From Paralithodes platypus (lineage: Eukaryota; Arthropoda; Malacostraca; Decapoda; Lithodidae), in assembly GCA_032716605.1 (NCBI GenBank), contig CM064512.1, forward strand, positions 28,706,640-28,770,639: a stretch of DNA of 64,000 nt, written 5' to 3'. Below, in pieces: positions 11,850 to 22,034 of the stretch. Positions within the stretch are counted from its first letter, which is position 1. Every line of letters begins with the position of its first letter. Under the pieces are notes generated by a model, which saw only the letters and a program-made list of their open reading frames with translations, was not told where the DNA came from and ran no database searches. The position numbers and the translations under genes were made by a program.

Positions 11850-12395
11850 TCTTCTAGGCTATATTCCAACTTACTTCCTCTCGGGCATAGGCTGAGAGCC
11901 TTAACATTCACCGCTTTACAATGAACAGTGAAGCCCGTGAGGTCTTGTTCCAGTCTAGGAAGTTAGACATGTGAAGCACGTAGAGTACAACGAGCACCTG
12001 CCATCTTGCCTTCACATGAGGCACGGTGCTCACTCATGGCCCGAAACGACCCCATCTCTGAAGCCACCTCGTTCCCGTGCTTCACTGTCTCACCCCCTAC
12101 ACTCGGACTCTCACACTTACACACACACAACGCCACCTGTTGAGCAGATAACTCACCAGGCATTGTACCCCTATAGCATATTTTGAATATGGGAATATTC
12201 ATACAGTGCTACAGTACAGGGAACAATGAGGGTATTTTATTGACGTTTCGGTGGGCTTGTGGTAATGCACTGATACCAGGTACAGCACAAATTCCATCCC
12301 AATAATATCTTCCCATTGATACATCGGGATTTGAACCCGGGACCTTTGGATTACCAGGCCAGTGGCAAGACCACTCCACCACACCTCACACCACA
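11821..12395 (-). mobile_element. composite tRNA-headed SINE with poly(A), nested in LINE
   Basis: On the minus strand it starts with a tRNA-like head (TGGTGGAGTGGTC as box A, GGGTTCAAATCCC as box B), continues through a shared middle (GGAAGATATTATTGGGATGG, CCCTCATTGTTCCCTG) into a ~340-bp body and ends in a run of about 30 A (T run at 11821-11850). The same composite is at 45936-46495 (minus) and, 5'-truncated, at 47348-47715 (plus). Open frames in the body are incidental. Confidence 0.85.
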
Positions 12396-12661
12396 CAAAT
12401 TATTTTGTTTGCCTTCTTAACAACTTCTGAACACTGTTGATTCGGTTTTAGGTTACTCGATATTGTTACTCCCAAATCGGTTTCTCTGTCTACACCCTTA
12501 AGCTGAGTGCCATTCATTGAATAGTTTGCTTTCTCATTTTGGTATCCGATATGTAGTACTTTACATTTACCCGCAAAAACTCATTTGCCAAACTTAGGCC
12601 CAACATGACAACTTATCTAGATTGTGTTGCATATCGTCAACTTGTTCTTTTGAGAGCACGC

Positions 12662-13505
12662 TATTTGCAATTTATGTATCGTCAGCAAACTTTGTGATTG
12701 TACAGGTGAGACCCTCATCTATGTCGTTGATGTAAATTAGAAAGATAATTGGTCCTAGTACCGATCCCTGGGGTACCCCGCTAGTTACATTGGTCAATTT
12801 AGATGCCTTACTGTTTATGACTACTCTTTGCTTTCTGTCGCTGAGCCAATTTTCTATCCATTTCAACACACTGTCTTGTATTCCATGCGCTTTTAGTTTT
12901 AGCAGTAAACGTTTGTGGGGAACTTTGTCAAAGGCCTTTTGAAAATCAAGGTATATAATATCTACAGCTTTACTCTCATCACAGAGGTTGAGGATATCGT
13001 GAAAGAAGTCTAAGAGATTTGTTAAGCAGGAACGTTTGTTACGAAAGCCGTGTTGAGTATTTTTAAGTATGTTATTTTCCTCCAAGTGATTTACGAGTCT
13101 GTCTCTTATGAGCGTTTCTAGCATTATACATATAACTGAGGTTAAGCTAATTGGACGATAGTTACTGGGTAGGGATTTGCTGCCTTTTCTTTAAATCAGT
13201 GTTACGTTAGCTAGCTTCCACTGATCAGGCATAGTTCCAGACTGCAAGGATTTATTGAATAGAAATGTCAGTGGTTTGGAGAGCTCATCCTTAGCTTCCT
13301 TTAGAACTCTAGGTGAGATTGTATCAGGTCCGGGCGTTTTATTTACCTTGAGTTTATCTACACATTTCAATACTTCTCTCTCTGTAATGGTGATATTACT
13401 TAGAACATCAGAATTATCTATCTGAATCGGCGATGCTGTAGGGATATCAATGAGGTCTTCTGTTGTAAAAACTGATGCAAAGAAGGTATTGAGGGCATTA
13501 CTCAT
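12662..13505 (-). pseudogene. CR1-like LINE ORF2, pre-RT and reverse transcriptase part
   Basis: Two frames carry RT sequence. 13505-13191 holds the pre-RT region (VNKTPGPDTISPRVLKEAKD). 13124-12672 holds RT motifs: HGFRNKRSCLTNL, LDFQKAFDKVPH with the motif A Asp, SGVPQGSVLGP and FADDT with the motif C Asp pair. A frameshift lies between them at about 13140-13190, and the codon after FADDT is TAA where the sister copy has lysine. The enzyme would nick chromosomal DNA and copy its own RNA in the nucleus; this copy cannot make a full product. Confidence 0.85.
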
Positions 13506-13789
13506 TTGTACTTCGTCTTTGGTATATTCTCTATTTTCATCGACTAACGGTCCAACAGTTGAAGTAACTACTCTCTTTTTTCTGATATTACTATGAAATA
13601 CTTTTGGGTTTGTTTTTCTTTGATTCGCAACATGACTGGCAGCAAAAGTGTTTTACTAAGTGGATTTATATATGTTTGTCAGCATTTCTCCGTATCTGAA
13701 TATCTTTGCGAAGCCAGGAATGGCTAGTTATTTTCGTTATATTATTTGTTGAATGTATCCTGCGGAGATTACATATAGGCCAGGTAATT

Positions 13790-14150
13790 TGTATTTAGTT
13801 TTAATTTATAAAACGTCATTGTCTATTGTAATTGGCACACTACTTCTGATGCCCAGTTGAATGATAATGAATTTGCTTACAAATCTTACACACCTATGCT
13901 CCTCTTCTGCCTCGCTTTGTGTTCTTTTTGCTCTCATGGCTCTCACCTTTCCTGGGTAGCCAAATATATGTGTTATGTCGTTATTGTATAAGACGATTGT
14001 GCCTGTGTCTGTTGTAGGTATGTCTTTAGCATAGAGTGTGAAAAGTGTTGGATATATTATTGATCTGTGTGGGATCCCACAGCCGATTGCTAAGAGTTGA
14101 TTATATTATTACTGATGCGGACCTGTTATCTTCGAAGCCGCATATATTTT
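13790..14150 (-). pseudogene. decayed LINE reverse-transcriptase fragment
   Basis: Reverse-complement translation gives SIIYPTLFTLYAKDIPTT, TIVLYNNDITHIFGYPGK and RAMRAKRTQSEAEE, which match RT motifs B to C of a LINE (the G-x-x-x-x-S-I-I block and a YxDD-like site changed to YNND). It is too short and decayed to name a clade; it differs from the CR1-like and RTE-like elements in this window. Confidence 0.65.
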
Positions 14151-14171
14151 TTTCTGTGATGATGGAAAGAT

Positions 14172-14560
14172 GCAATCAATCAATCAATCAATGGGGGCAT
14201 ACGCCATGACAGAGCTTAACCGCACTCACCCTCCGACTCCACTCCAGGCGATCCCAAAGGGCGAGGATCCAGGCATCTACCCGGTCTATATCAAGTATCC
14301 TATCGCAAGATTGGTCGACTTGCCTCACCCATGAGATACGTGGTCTTTCCCTTGGCGTCCTCTACTCAGGGTTGTCCTCTGTAGAGACCACCTGGTGAAC
14401 AGCGTCAGCATCAGGGACACGAACCACATGCCGATATTGCTGAAGTTGGCGTTCACGGACCATGCAACTAATATATTTTGTATCACTTTCACGGAGTACT
14501 TCAATCCTAAGTGCTAGATCTTACTTAAGGCTATTCAGATATCCCTAAGATAATGTTGCA
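14172..14560 (-). pseudogene. LINE ORF C-terminal fragment with (TTGA)n tail
   Basis: On the minus strand the translation contains RHVVRVPDADAVHQVV, RPRISWVRQVDQSCDR and AWILALWDRLEWSRRVSA, the C-terminal pattern of RTE-like LINE proteins. The 3' end on that strand runs into a (TTGA) simple repeat at 14175-14193, a tail type usual for RTE-like LINEs. There are several frame breaks. Confidence 0.65.
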
Positions 14561-14597
14561 TTGACCTATGTTGGCTTAATTTATTGGCTAGAGTTTA

Positions 14598-15218
14598 CCC
14601 AGCAAGCGCGATAGGCCTCACGGAAGGGTCACCATAGCAAACGCGATAGGCCTCACGGAAGCAAGACCATAATAAAACCCTTCCAAAACCCCCCAAGGGC
14701 TCTCAAAACAAAGGAATATGTCAATAGGTGAGATAATTCCCCTCTAGTACTTCTTACCACTCATCCATATGTTTCGCACCACCCCCCTTCCCCACCTTAT
14801 TCCCCCCTCCTCAATTATCACATATTTTTCCTCTTATTTTCATCATGTATTGGTTATTTTTCTCTCTCGCGGTAATGTAGCAAAAGTGGGTTGCATAACA
14901 GTCGTTATATAACACTGAGACACCTCCCGCTCACTTCAGTTGAGTCAGAGAGATTGAGAGAGGAGAGTGTTTGTCTGGCTCCCTCATGCCGGAGAATACG
15001 AGCGGGTGGCGAATATTTACGCTTTTCACCACCCAAATGATTTTCCCATTTATTTTATTGTCCTTCAAGGTTCATATATTCTTCATATATGTAAAATAAA
15101 TGCACATTGACAAAAAATAATACTTTATATCGTAAATATAACGAATTATGTCAGAATCCAAGGCTAGAAAATCACAAATAAGTACCCTTGCCCCTAGGAA
15201 ATTTTTGCGCTTAATGGA
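14598..15218 (+). mobile_element. TTAA-type MITE, family C copy 1
   Basis: Ends are CCCAGCAAGCGC after a TTTA (14594) and, reverse complemented, TCCATTAAGCGC before TTAA at 15219. It shares GAGATAATTCCCCTC and a long middle with copies at 16228-16866 (inverted) and 41285-41775. Near its left end a 33-bp unit containing GCGATAGGCCTCACGGAAG occurs twice. No gene. Confidence 0.65.
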
Positions 15219-15261
15219 TTAATGAGGAGATCTTAGTCTAATCTAGTGAATACAAAGTGAA

Positions 15262-15512
15262 CATAGTAATAATAATAATAATAATCGTCTGGTTACTTAT
15301 ATTGCGCCCGTATCTCCTCCTTCGAGGATTCTCAAGCGCTTGACACTTCATTAATCAACCAGAGACCATTACCTATCCCCTGCTCATGGGGAGACGGTAA
15401 CCGCCGACTATATCTCAGAGAAAACTTTTCAATCTGAGCGGGGATTGAACGCGAGACATGCAAGATGTGAAGCAGGCACGCTATCAACTGAGCCAGCCGG
15501 ACGGCTACTGTA
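15262..15512 (-). mobile_element. tRNA-derived SINE with (ATT)n tail
   Basis: On the minus strand GGCTGGCTCAGTTGATAGCG resembles box A and GCGTTCAATCCC resembles box B of a tRNA gene. The body ends in GCGCAATATAAGTAACC followed by (ATT)n at 15270-15288. Such a 3' end is common in metazoan SINEs that borrow a LINE tail. Confidence 0.72.
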
Positions 15513-16223
15513 TAACTATTCTGTTTCATCTTCAAGGATTTCTAATGAATCTTCCACTTCCTTTGTTACTAGTTACTTTACGAATACCTTTCGGATTTAA
15601 AACAAATTCAATTTCGGGTTATAGTTTTGCAAAATGTTATGTACTCCTCAACATGCAATAGTTAGTGTTATCTGGGACGAAATATATCTCCCGTATTCCG
15701 CAGTGTGCAGGGCGACAAGGTTCTCTAAACTCTTCTCACAACTGGAAAATCCTACTGAACTCTTTTATTAGGCCGTCGTAAAGTGTGGTCCCTGAGCCAG
15801 GTTCACTGCAGATTGAGAGGACAGAAACAACCCTCTGATAAAATTCACGACGGTCATATTTTCCTACCTTGGTGTCACTGAATAATTAAATAATAATCGA
15901 GTGTTTTCATGTGTTCACCTCTCTTTTAAACTAGTAGTTTATTATCATCATTAACACTGTCATCCTCACCCATGGTTGACTTGCTTCTGAGTAATTCTCT
16001 CCTGCTTCAATATGTATAATATAGAGAATGCCAGTGAATTGGTTCGCAGTATACCATTTCTAGCATTTGCGTTTTATCCATAAAGCTAACATATTTGAAT
16101 GATGCATTATAGCTACTTCATAATTATATTCACATGTTTGAGCTAGCATATCAATGAAATGTAGAACAGGAACATTTAAGGCTGTAGTCAGCATATGTAT
16201 ATATCAATATATAGATTATACTG
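15513..16223. other. no recognisable feature
   Basis: AT-rich sequence. Short open frames here have no motif or repeat support and I see nothing else. Confidence 0.5.
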
Positions 16224-16870
16224 TTAACCCGGCAAAGGTTAGACTATGGTATTTGAAAAATCCCGTCATGCGAAGATATTTTGGTTCATTCCCGACGAAA
16301 ATCGTAATTATACCATACATCTTGTTATTACTTATTCATAGGCACCTATTTTACGTTTAATATGAAGATATACAAATTTAAGAGCAATAATACAAGTGGG
16401 AATAGTATTTGGGGGGGTTCAAATTTTGTATTATTGCCGACCGGTCCATTCATGAGGGGAGAGCCGCGGCGGCATATATCCTCTCCTCCCGAGTTCTCAA
16501 GTGACACTGAAGTAGAAGTCTCTGTTGCAAGGATCTCTAGATGCCTCGCACATGCTATAGAGACTGCGTGAAGGAAATTTGCGCCAAAAATTACACGATA
16601 AAAGGGGGAATAAGAGGAAAAAATAGGTGATAATTGAGGAGGGGGAAAAGGGGGGGAAGGAAGGGAAGGGGTTGAGGGGTTGGAACACATATGTAGGAAT
16701 GTTAACAAGTAATGGAGGGGAATTATCTCAACTAATCACATATTGCTTTGTTTTGATTGCCACTGGGGTGTTTTAACAGTTTTTTGTTAGGCCTTTGGAT
16801 CTTATGAGGACCTACAGTATACCTTCCAGCACCAAACATTTTATGAGGACATTCACCTTTGCCAGGTAAA
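16224..16870 (-). mobile_element. TTAA-type MITE, family C copy 2
   Basis: Left end TTAA then CCCGGCAAAGGT (16224-16239); right end, reverse complemented, CCTGGCAAAGGTGAAT next to TAAA, a one-base change from TTAA. The interior carries the family C block GGGGAATTATCTCAAC (minus-strand GAGATAATTCCCC). Open frames of about 120 and 69 codons inside are proline/purine-rich and not supported as genes. Confidence 0.7.
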
Positions 16871-16917
16871 TAGGATATACTTATGTGAATTTAATCACAC
16901 TGTAATGCACGGCCACA

Positions 16918-17405
16918 TTAACACCTTACGAGCGGCCTATGCGGTTTATTTATGTGTACCGCACAGCGGGGTGTTTTTAGCCAAAATAGGGCTGTTTACG
17001 TGATCATTTTCATGCCTAAATAAGACCCAGAACGTAAAACAAGTACCTATCCCTGAAAGGGCATAAACAGAGCTTTCGAATGACACCATAACGATCCTTG
17101 TATGATGGATAGTTTTCTTGCAATAACCGTGCAACGCGAGTGCAAAAAGCAGGTAATTCGGTACTTTCAGTACATAATTGAGTATGTAGCGAGTGAGAGA
17201 GGGAGGAGGGAGCTGAGATTTGTGTCAGTAGGTTCGCCGCGGTGGTCTGGAGCAGTCATACGCTCGCTAGTCTCCTGCCACCACTTGTCTCTCTCTCTCA
17301 GCCACATTACGTGCTGAAATTGCCACTCGAATTATGTCGAGCGCCGCCACATAGTCCAGCTTTATTTAACTCGACTTATGTTGCTCGCCGCTAATTAAGG
17401 GTTAA
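16918..17405 (+). mobile_element. piggyBac-type MITE, family A copy 2
   Basis: TTAA at 16918-16921 and 17402-17405 enclose 480 bp almost identical to 7291-7770, with only scattered substitutions (for example ATGTGT for ATATGT near the start). Same inverted termini. The high identity suggests the family moved fairly recently. Confidence 0.87.
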
Positions 17406-17477
17406 AGTGTTGTATACTTCTGTTTTCAAACATTAAGTGTGGGTATTTCTCTGTGGGGAACGGCTGGAACAAGTGGA

Positions 17478-17585
17478 TTGTTTTAAATATCTATGAGGAG
17501 TAATAAACAGGGACGCATGTGTCGGAGTAGAAGTAAGCCAGAGAGTGTGTGAAGGAAGGACATTTTCCGGAGCAATGGGAGCCAA
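17478..17585 (+). pseudogene. small RTE-like LINE fragment
   Basis: The sequence TTTTAAATATCTATGAGGA and GTGTGTGAAGGAAGGA parallels 29867-29960 of the RTE-like LINE (FKYLGRMISRRGG and KVCEGRKVF region). Only about 100 bp remain. Confidence 0.6.
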
Positions 17586-17671
17586 CTGGGCCATTAACCC
17601 TCGTCTAGCGGGGTTTTTTGGGATATTTTGGGCATATTCAGGCCCTCCTGAATGATCAATCAAGTATCTAC

Positions 17672-19548
17672 TGTGACGCTTCTGCATAGTAACCACGTGC
17701 GGGCATGCGCGTGCGTCGGCTGCCCAGACGTTTAGAAACCAGCTGGTGGCAGCCGGCCGGCAGGCTTTCTCTTAGTATATATCCTACGACAATGTAACTA
17801 ATGTCTGGGATATTCTTTTGTTGTTTCACAGCTTGAAGCTGCCCTTATTCTTAACCAACGCATCTTAGTATATTTTATTCTCGATAGTTGATTGTTTCAT
17901 TATAATATATAAGATGTAAGTCTAGTGAGAGTGGGAGAGAGAGACCGGCTTGGGACGTTGCTTCGCTTGCTTAGCTTGGGACGAGCCTGAAGCGCTGCCA
18001 CATGCATTTGATTGCAACGTTAGGCTTAGTTTCGACTCACGCACGGGGTAGAGGATTTTGACCAGGCAACAGTGTTGAGTGTTGCCAAGCCTGGGATGTA
18101 TTCTGCATGCCTAGGGTGGGCTCCAGACAGATTCAAGACTCAGAGCTCACCTCATTGTCGTACCCTTCGGACCCCCTTGATATCTATCCCTCTCAACCCC
18201 ATTTAGAAACGTTCTCTCTTACTTTGTATACCTTCTTTCCACTACTTCACCAATCTATTTAATTATCCCATCCCCTTGATAGACCTTATATCTATTATTG
18301 TATTAACGACGAGCTCTCAGATAACTAGATAGGATTTTGGGCCTTATGCAGAGATGTAATTGTTAATGAGACCTAGGAAGCTTTTTTGTTGTCTCATATT
18401 TGGTGGTTTCATGCTTGCTAGTGTGTTCTTGTGTCAGGTTAGCAGGGGCTAGACCGGAGGGGAGGCTTTTTGCGATCCTTTAAGTAAAGTCTGCTGGTGC
18501 GAGTCCCGTGGACCCGCACGACTTTACTAGGATACCCGTGGGAGTCGGGGGGCATTTTCTTGTCTGTGTCCCTGTGTGTCTAGCATTGTGTTGTGTGAGG
18601 GCCCTTGCCTAGTCCACTCAGCACCGCGCTAGCACGTCTTGCTTTTGTTTTAGGGTCGCCAGGAGAGAGTCAGATACTTGCGATCTGAGTCTCTCAAGAG
18701 AGCACCCTTTCAATTGGAGTAATTTGGCGCACAGACCTGGAAACGTCCCAAGGCTAGAGCAGGTGGCTCAGCCCGGGTATCCGAAGCCTATATCCTTCCG
18801 GCTAGACCTCTGCTACCTGGCAGATTAACAGCTAGGCGTTTATCATCTCTGTATGCTTGTTATTGTGCCACAGTTTACCGTTTTTGTGAGCATTGGGAGT
18901 CAGGGTGTGTCTTAGAGACTCTGTCCGAGCAGGCTTGCCTGACTAAGAGTGAGAATTACACCTGTATGTGGTTATGTTGCGAGTTGCTGCCTTTATTTAA
19001 TTATACCTATGCCATTATACACTGTATGTCCTATCACTAGTATTTATTCCTGCTTATGAGTTAAGAGTTCTCTAAATCCGTAACGTACTTTCTTTGCTAA
19101 GCATCAGATCCTACGGTAGCCGCCTGCAGTTTAGAAACCCGCATCTTGTCTACCTGTACGATATTTTGAGGACTGTTTGCTTTCACCTTCTTTCACGCAG
19201 GGGTGATTAGTTGTATTAATTAACGTAACGTTAAATGTGCTTTTTTCTAGTTATTAAATTGTTTCTGCAATTTAATTCCGTTACCTATCTTTTCCTTGAA
19301 GCTTTAAGTCAACTTAATTGTGTGATCTTTTATATAGCCTGCTTGACTATCAGCAGTCTATAGTGCGTGCACCCTGTAACCGAGTCATAGGATACCTCGT
19401 TGTCCAGGCAGGACTCTTGACGGTTTAGGGTGGTTTGTTGCCTGGGTTTATAGATAAGGGTTGGATCTAGCGTTTTCCGTTGTTGCTTGTTGCCGCATAC
19501 CTAGTCCAATAGAAAGAGCCCAGTGTTTATATATCCCAGGACGTAACA
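17672..19548 (+). repeat. 5' LTR
   Basis: Begins TGTGACGCTTCTGC and ends CAGGACGTAACA, 1877 bp. It matches 25184-27064 along its whole length. A long LTR with no credible gene; it should hold promoter and polyadenylation signals, but I could not place the transcription start. Confidence 0.95.
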
Positions 19549-19550
19549 AA

Positions 19551-19559
19551 TGGCGACCT
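19551..19559 (+). promoter_or_regulatory. primer-binding site
   Basis: TGGCGACCT two bases after the 5' LTR, the same as in the minus-strand relative at 4303-4311. It would pair with a tRNA 3' end to start minus-strand DNA synthesis. Confidence 0.78.
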
Positions 19560-19764
19560 TGCATAGGATTTACTGAACAGAGGAATATAGTGGTCATTTG
19601 TTTTGAGATTCCTTATGATTAGAGGAATACAGTGGACATAGAGTTTTTTTTTTGGAGCAACCAATATAACACATTAAAAGACTTTAAATAACATTAGTAT
19701 ATACATACTTGCATAGGAGATAAGGCACATTCTATAACCGTGATAATTACTGCAGTACACAAAC

Positions 19765-21435
19765 ATGTCTAATACATCAGAACACAGTGATGGGTCAGGT
19801 CACGATACGGGCTCGGAGGGAGAAAGACCTGTGGAGTGGCTAGTCGATAGCGAGGAGGGTGCTAGAAGATTTTTAGAGGTGCCCCTTACCGCTGCCAGGG
19901 TGTTGAAGCTGAATAAGTATGGCTTAAAGTGTGTGGCAGGTCTTCAGGGTCACCAGGGTTTAAGTGGCATGAGGAAAGATCAGCTGAGGACTTTGATATT
20001 GGGTTTAGAAGCGAGAGACCTGGGTGGAGAGGCGACTGGGGGCCCCGGTCCCCAGCCCCCCCTCCACTCTACCCCCATATCAAACGTCAGGGTGCCTGAA
20101 TTTAGTACATACCCCCAAGTTGATGGTCAATGGCAGCGTGGAATTCAATCACAAGGACCCTCTCCATTAAATGCACCTTCCCCTCCTCAAGGGTTGACTC
20201 CAGATTTGTTGTTTCGGCTTGAGATGGCCAAGGTTGAGGCCGCTAGAGCTCAGGTTGAGGCCGCCGAAAGACAGGCTAGTGTGCAGGCTGAGGTTGCTAG
20301 AGCTCAGGCTGAGGCTGCAGAGAGAACAGCTATACGAAAGGCTGAACTGCAGGCAGAGTCTACTAGGTATCGGGCTGACAGGGAGCTGGAGAGATCTCGA
20401 GTGGAGGTAACAGGGCGAAATATTGGGGGAGGTAACAGACATCGGGACCAATCATTGTCGCACCTGCTTAAACTAGTTCCTGTGTTCGATGAATTAGGTG
20501 TGGCTGAGTTTTTTATGCGATTTGAGAAGAAGTGTCAGGAACACCAGTGGCCTCAGGAAAAGTGGGCAGCATTAGTGTCATCAAGACTCCTAGGAAAGGG
20601 GCTAAAAGCGTATGATGCACTACCTTTAGAGTCCTGTGTAGTTTATGATGAGCTAAAGAAGGCTGTGCTACGGGCCTATGAGTTACAACCAGAAACTTAC
20701 CGCTTGAAGTTTCGGGGTGTTACTAAGGGCAAGGATAGTACCTTCCTAGAACACGCCCGGGACTTGTCTGATGCACTACGACATTGGCTGCGTTCTGAGA
20801 GGGCAGCTACTTTTGAGGAGTTGAGTGAGCTGGTTCTCTTGGAGCAGTTCTTTAAGTGCACAGGCGGGGACTTAACATTAAATATAAAGGAAAAAAATCC
20901 TAGAACTCTCCAGGAGGCAGCAGAAATGGCTGACCTCCGACTGTCATTAATTCGAGGGTGCGGAGCAGCAGCTAGGAGTGAGTCGGGTGCAAAGGATCGT
21001 ACCCCTCCCCCTCCCAAGAATTTTGATACACATAAATACACAAAACCATCTAGCACTGACAATAAAACTGAACATAAACCAAATACCGTCCCGTATAAGA
21101 AGTCTAATGGTACCTCCCACTCCCAAGGGAAACCAAAGAGTAAAGAGTGCTTTGCATGTCACAAGGAGGGTCACTTTGCAAATGCTTGTCCGAACAAGCC
21201 ACCAAACAAGGTTGTGTCATTGGCCCGCAGCATAGGGGTGTCGCCTATATCTTCTGAGTTTGCCAAGGGTAGTTCGTCAGAGGGTGGGACACAGCCTGTG
21301 TTCAAGAGTCCGGAAGGCTCGAACCCTGTCCGCGACGTCTTTGGGGGTCATAGAGGGCATGGTTTTGTGAGGTGGGCTGGCGAAAGGCGAGGAGTTAAGC
21401 TATTGCGTGATACGGGGCTTCTCAGACCTTGTTAA
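19765..21435 (+). CDS. gag: Gmr1-like Gag with SCAN-like capsid region
   Basis: 556 codons starting at ATG about 200 bp after the primer-binding site. Residues 1-150 are an acidic and proline-rich head; 150-215 a charged, probably coiled-coil stretch with repeated AQVEAAERQ-type units; 235-400 the capsid region (RFEKKCQEHQWP ... ADLRLSLIRG). Residues about 310-395, with LVLLEQFFKC and PRTLQEAAEMADL, look like the SCAN dimerisation domain, which is known to descend from Gmr1-like capsids. A zinc knuckle CX2CX4HX4C is at 462-475. The frame then enters the protease at LLRDTG (residue 546-551) but a one-base deletion in the G run at about 21413-21418 shifts it to a stop. Gag itself looks intact and would form cytoplasmic particles. 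Confidence 0.92.
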   Translation: MSNTSEHSDGSGHDTGSEGERPVEWLVDSEEGARRFLEVPLTAARVLKLNKYGLKCVAGLQGHQGLSGMRKDQLRTLILGLEARDLGGEATGGPGPQPPLHSTPISNVRVPEFSTYPQVDGQWQRGIQSQGPSPLNAPSPPQGLTPDLLFRLEMAKVEAARAQVEAAERQASVQAEVARAQAEAAERTAIRKAELQAESTRYRADRELERSRVEVTGRNIGGGNRHRDQSLSHLLKLVPVFDELGVAEFFMRFEKKCQEHQWPQEKWAALVSSRLLGKGLKAYDALPLESCVVYDELKKAVLRAYELQPETYRLKFRGVTKGKDSTFLEHARDLSDALRHWLRSERAATFEELSELVLLEQFFKCTGGDLTLNIKEKNPRTLQEAAEMADLRLSLIRGCGAAARSESGAKDRTPPPPKNFDTHKYTKPSSTDNKTEHKPNTVPYKKSNGTSHSQGKPKSKECFACHKEGHFANACPNKPPNKVVSLARSIGVSPISSEFAKGSSSEGGTQPVFKSPEGSNPVRDVFGGHRGHGFVRWAGERRGVKLLRDTGLLRPC

Positions 21436-22028
21436 AGAACTTTACTGGTAGGCCGATTAACGCTGCTCGGGTGGTGGTAGTTCAGGGGATCAATGCTACG
21501 AAGTCCTACCCGCTGGTGCGGATGGAGCTGGAGGTGGGTGGTGTGGCGAAGGAGCTGGATGTAGGAATTGTAGAGAACTTGCCTGTTGGGGGCGTCGACC
21601 TCCTCCTCGGCAACGACTTTGCGGTGCCTGCTTCTAAGGTTTCACCCTTGGTCGTTGCCGAGAAGGCGGCCGACGTTAGTAGGGAGGAACAGGAGTGGGT
21701 TGAGAAGTGTAGCGTACAAACCATGGCGTGTGTTGTGACGCGTTCTCAGACATCCGGAGCCTTGCAGCCACCACCTCAGTCTATCAAACCGCGGAGGAAA
21801 GGTCACAAGAAAACGGGAAGTGTTGGTCAATTGGAGAGTTTTGAGCCGGCAGTGTTTCTTGGTGACTCATTATTGGCACCTACGTTAGAGTCTGGAGAGG
21901 CCCCGGGCCTGTCACCGCTAGTGCAGGTGCAGGGCAGGAAGAGACTCTGCGACAGCATCGTTATGCGCAGCGTGAGGAAAGGATGGCTCAGCGGGACATT
22001 GGAGGTGGAAATAAATTATTTAAGATGA
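21429..22028 (+). pseudogene. retroviral-type aspartic protease remainder and linker
   Basis: Continues the protease in a new frame after the break at the active site. It begins within the active-site flank (LLKNFTGRPINAARV) and contains VGGVDLLLGNDFA, the conserved C-terminal retropepsin motif, near residues 54-66. The active site DTG itself lies in the gag frame, so the two halves cannot be made as one chain. After about residue 165 the aligned protein (LRQHRYAQREE) lies in another frame, and the frame ends in TGA at 22026. The protease would cut Gag and Pol in the particle; this copy should be dead. The related copy at 2379-4106 shows that gag and protease originally share one frame. Confidence 0.83.
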
Positions 22029-22034
22029 ACTTAC

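Larger units (their letters stand above)
11041..13650 (-). mobile_element. CR1-like LINE, 5'-truncated, interrupted by a SINE
   Basis: The copy aligns throughout with the LINE at 57640-61390: 3' UTR (11041-11280, same words such as GTGTCCAAACAGTGGTTTAGA), C-terminal domain of ORF2, RT and part of the region before RT. It is truncated at about 13650, where it should continue into the endonuclease. The composite SINE at 11821-12395 splits it; the LINE sequence ATAAAGCC..AATTATTTTG seen at 58383 is interrupted exactly there. Confidence 0.88.

Noticed and set aside
16346..16708. 120-codon Pro/Ser-rich frame
   Set aside because: Lies inside a MITE of family C; no conservation of the frame in the other two copies.
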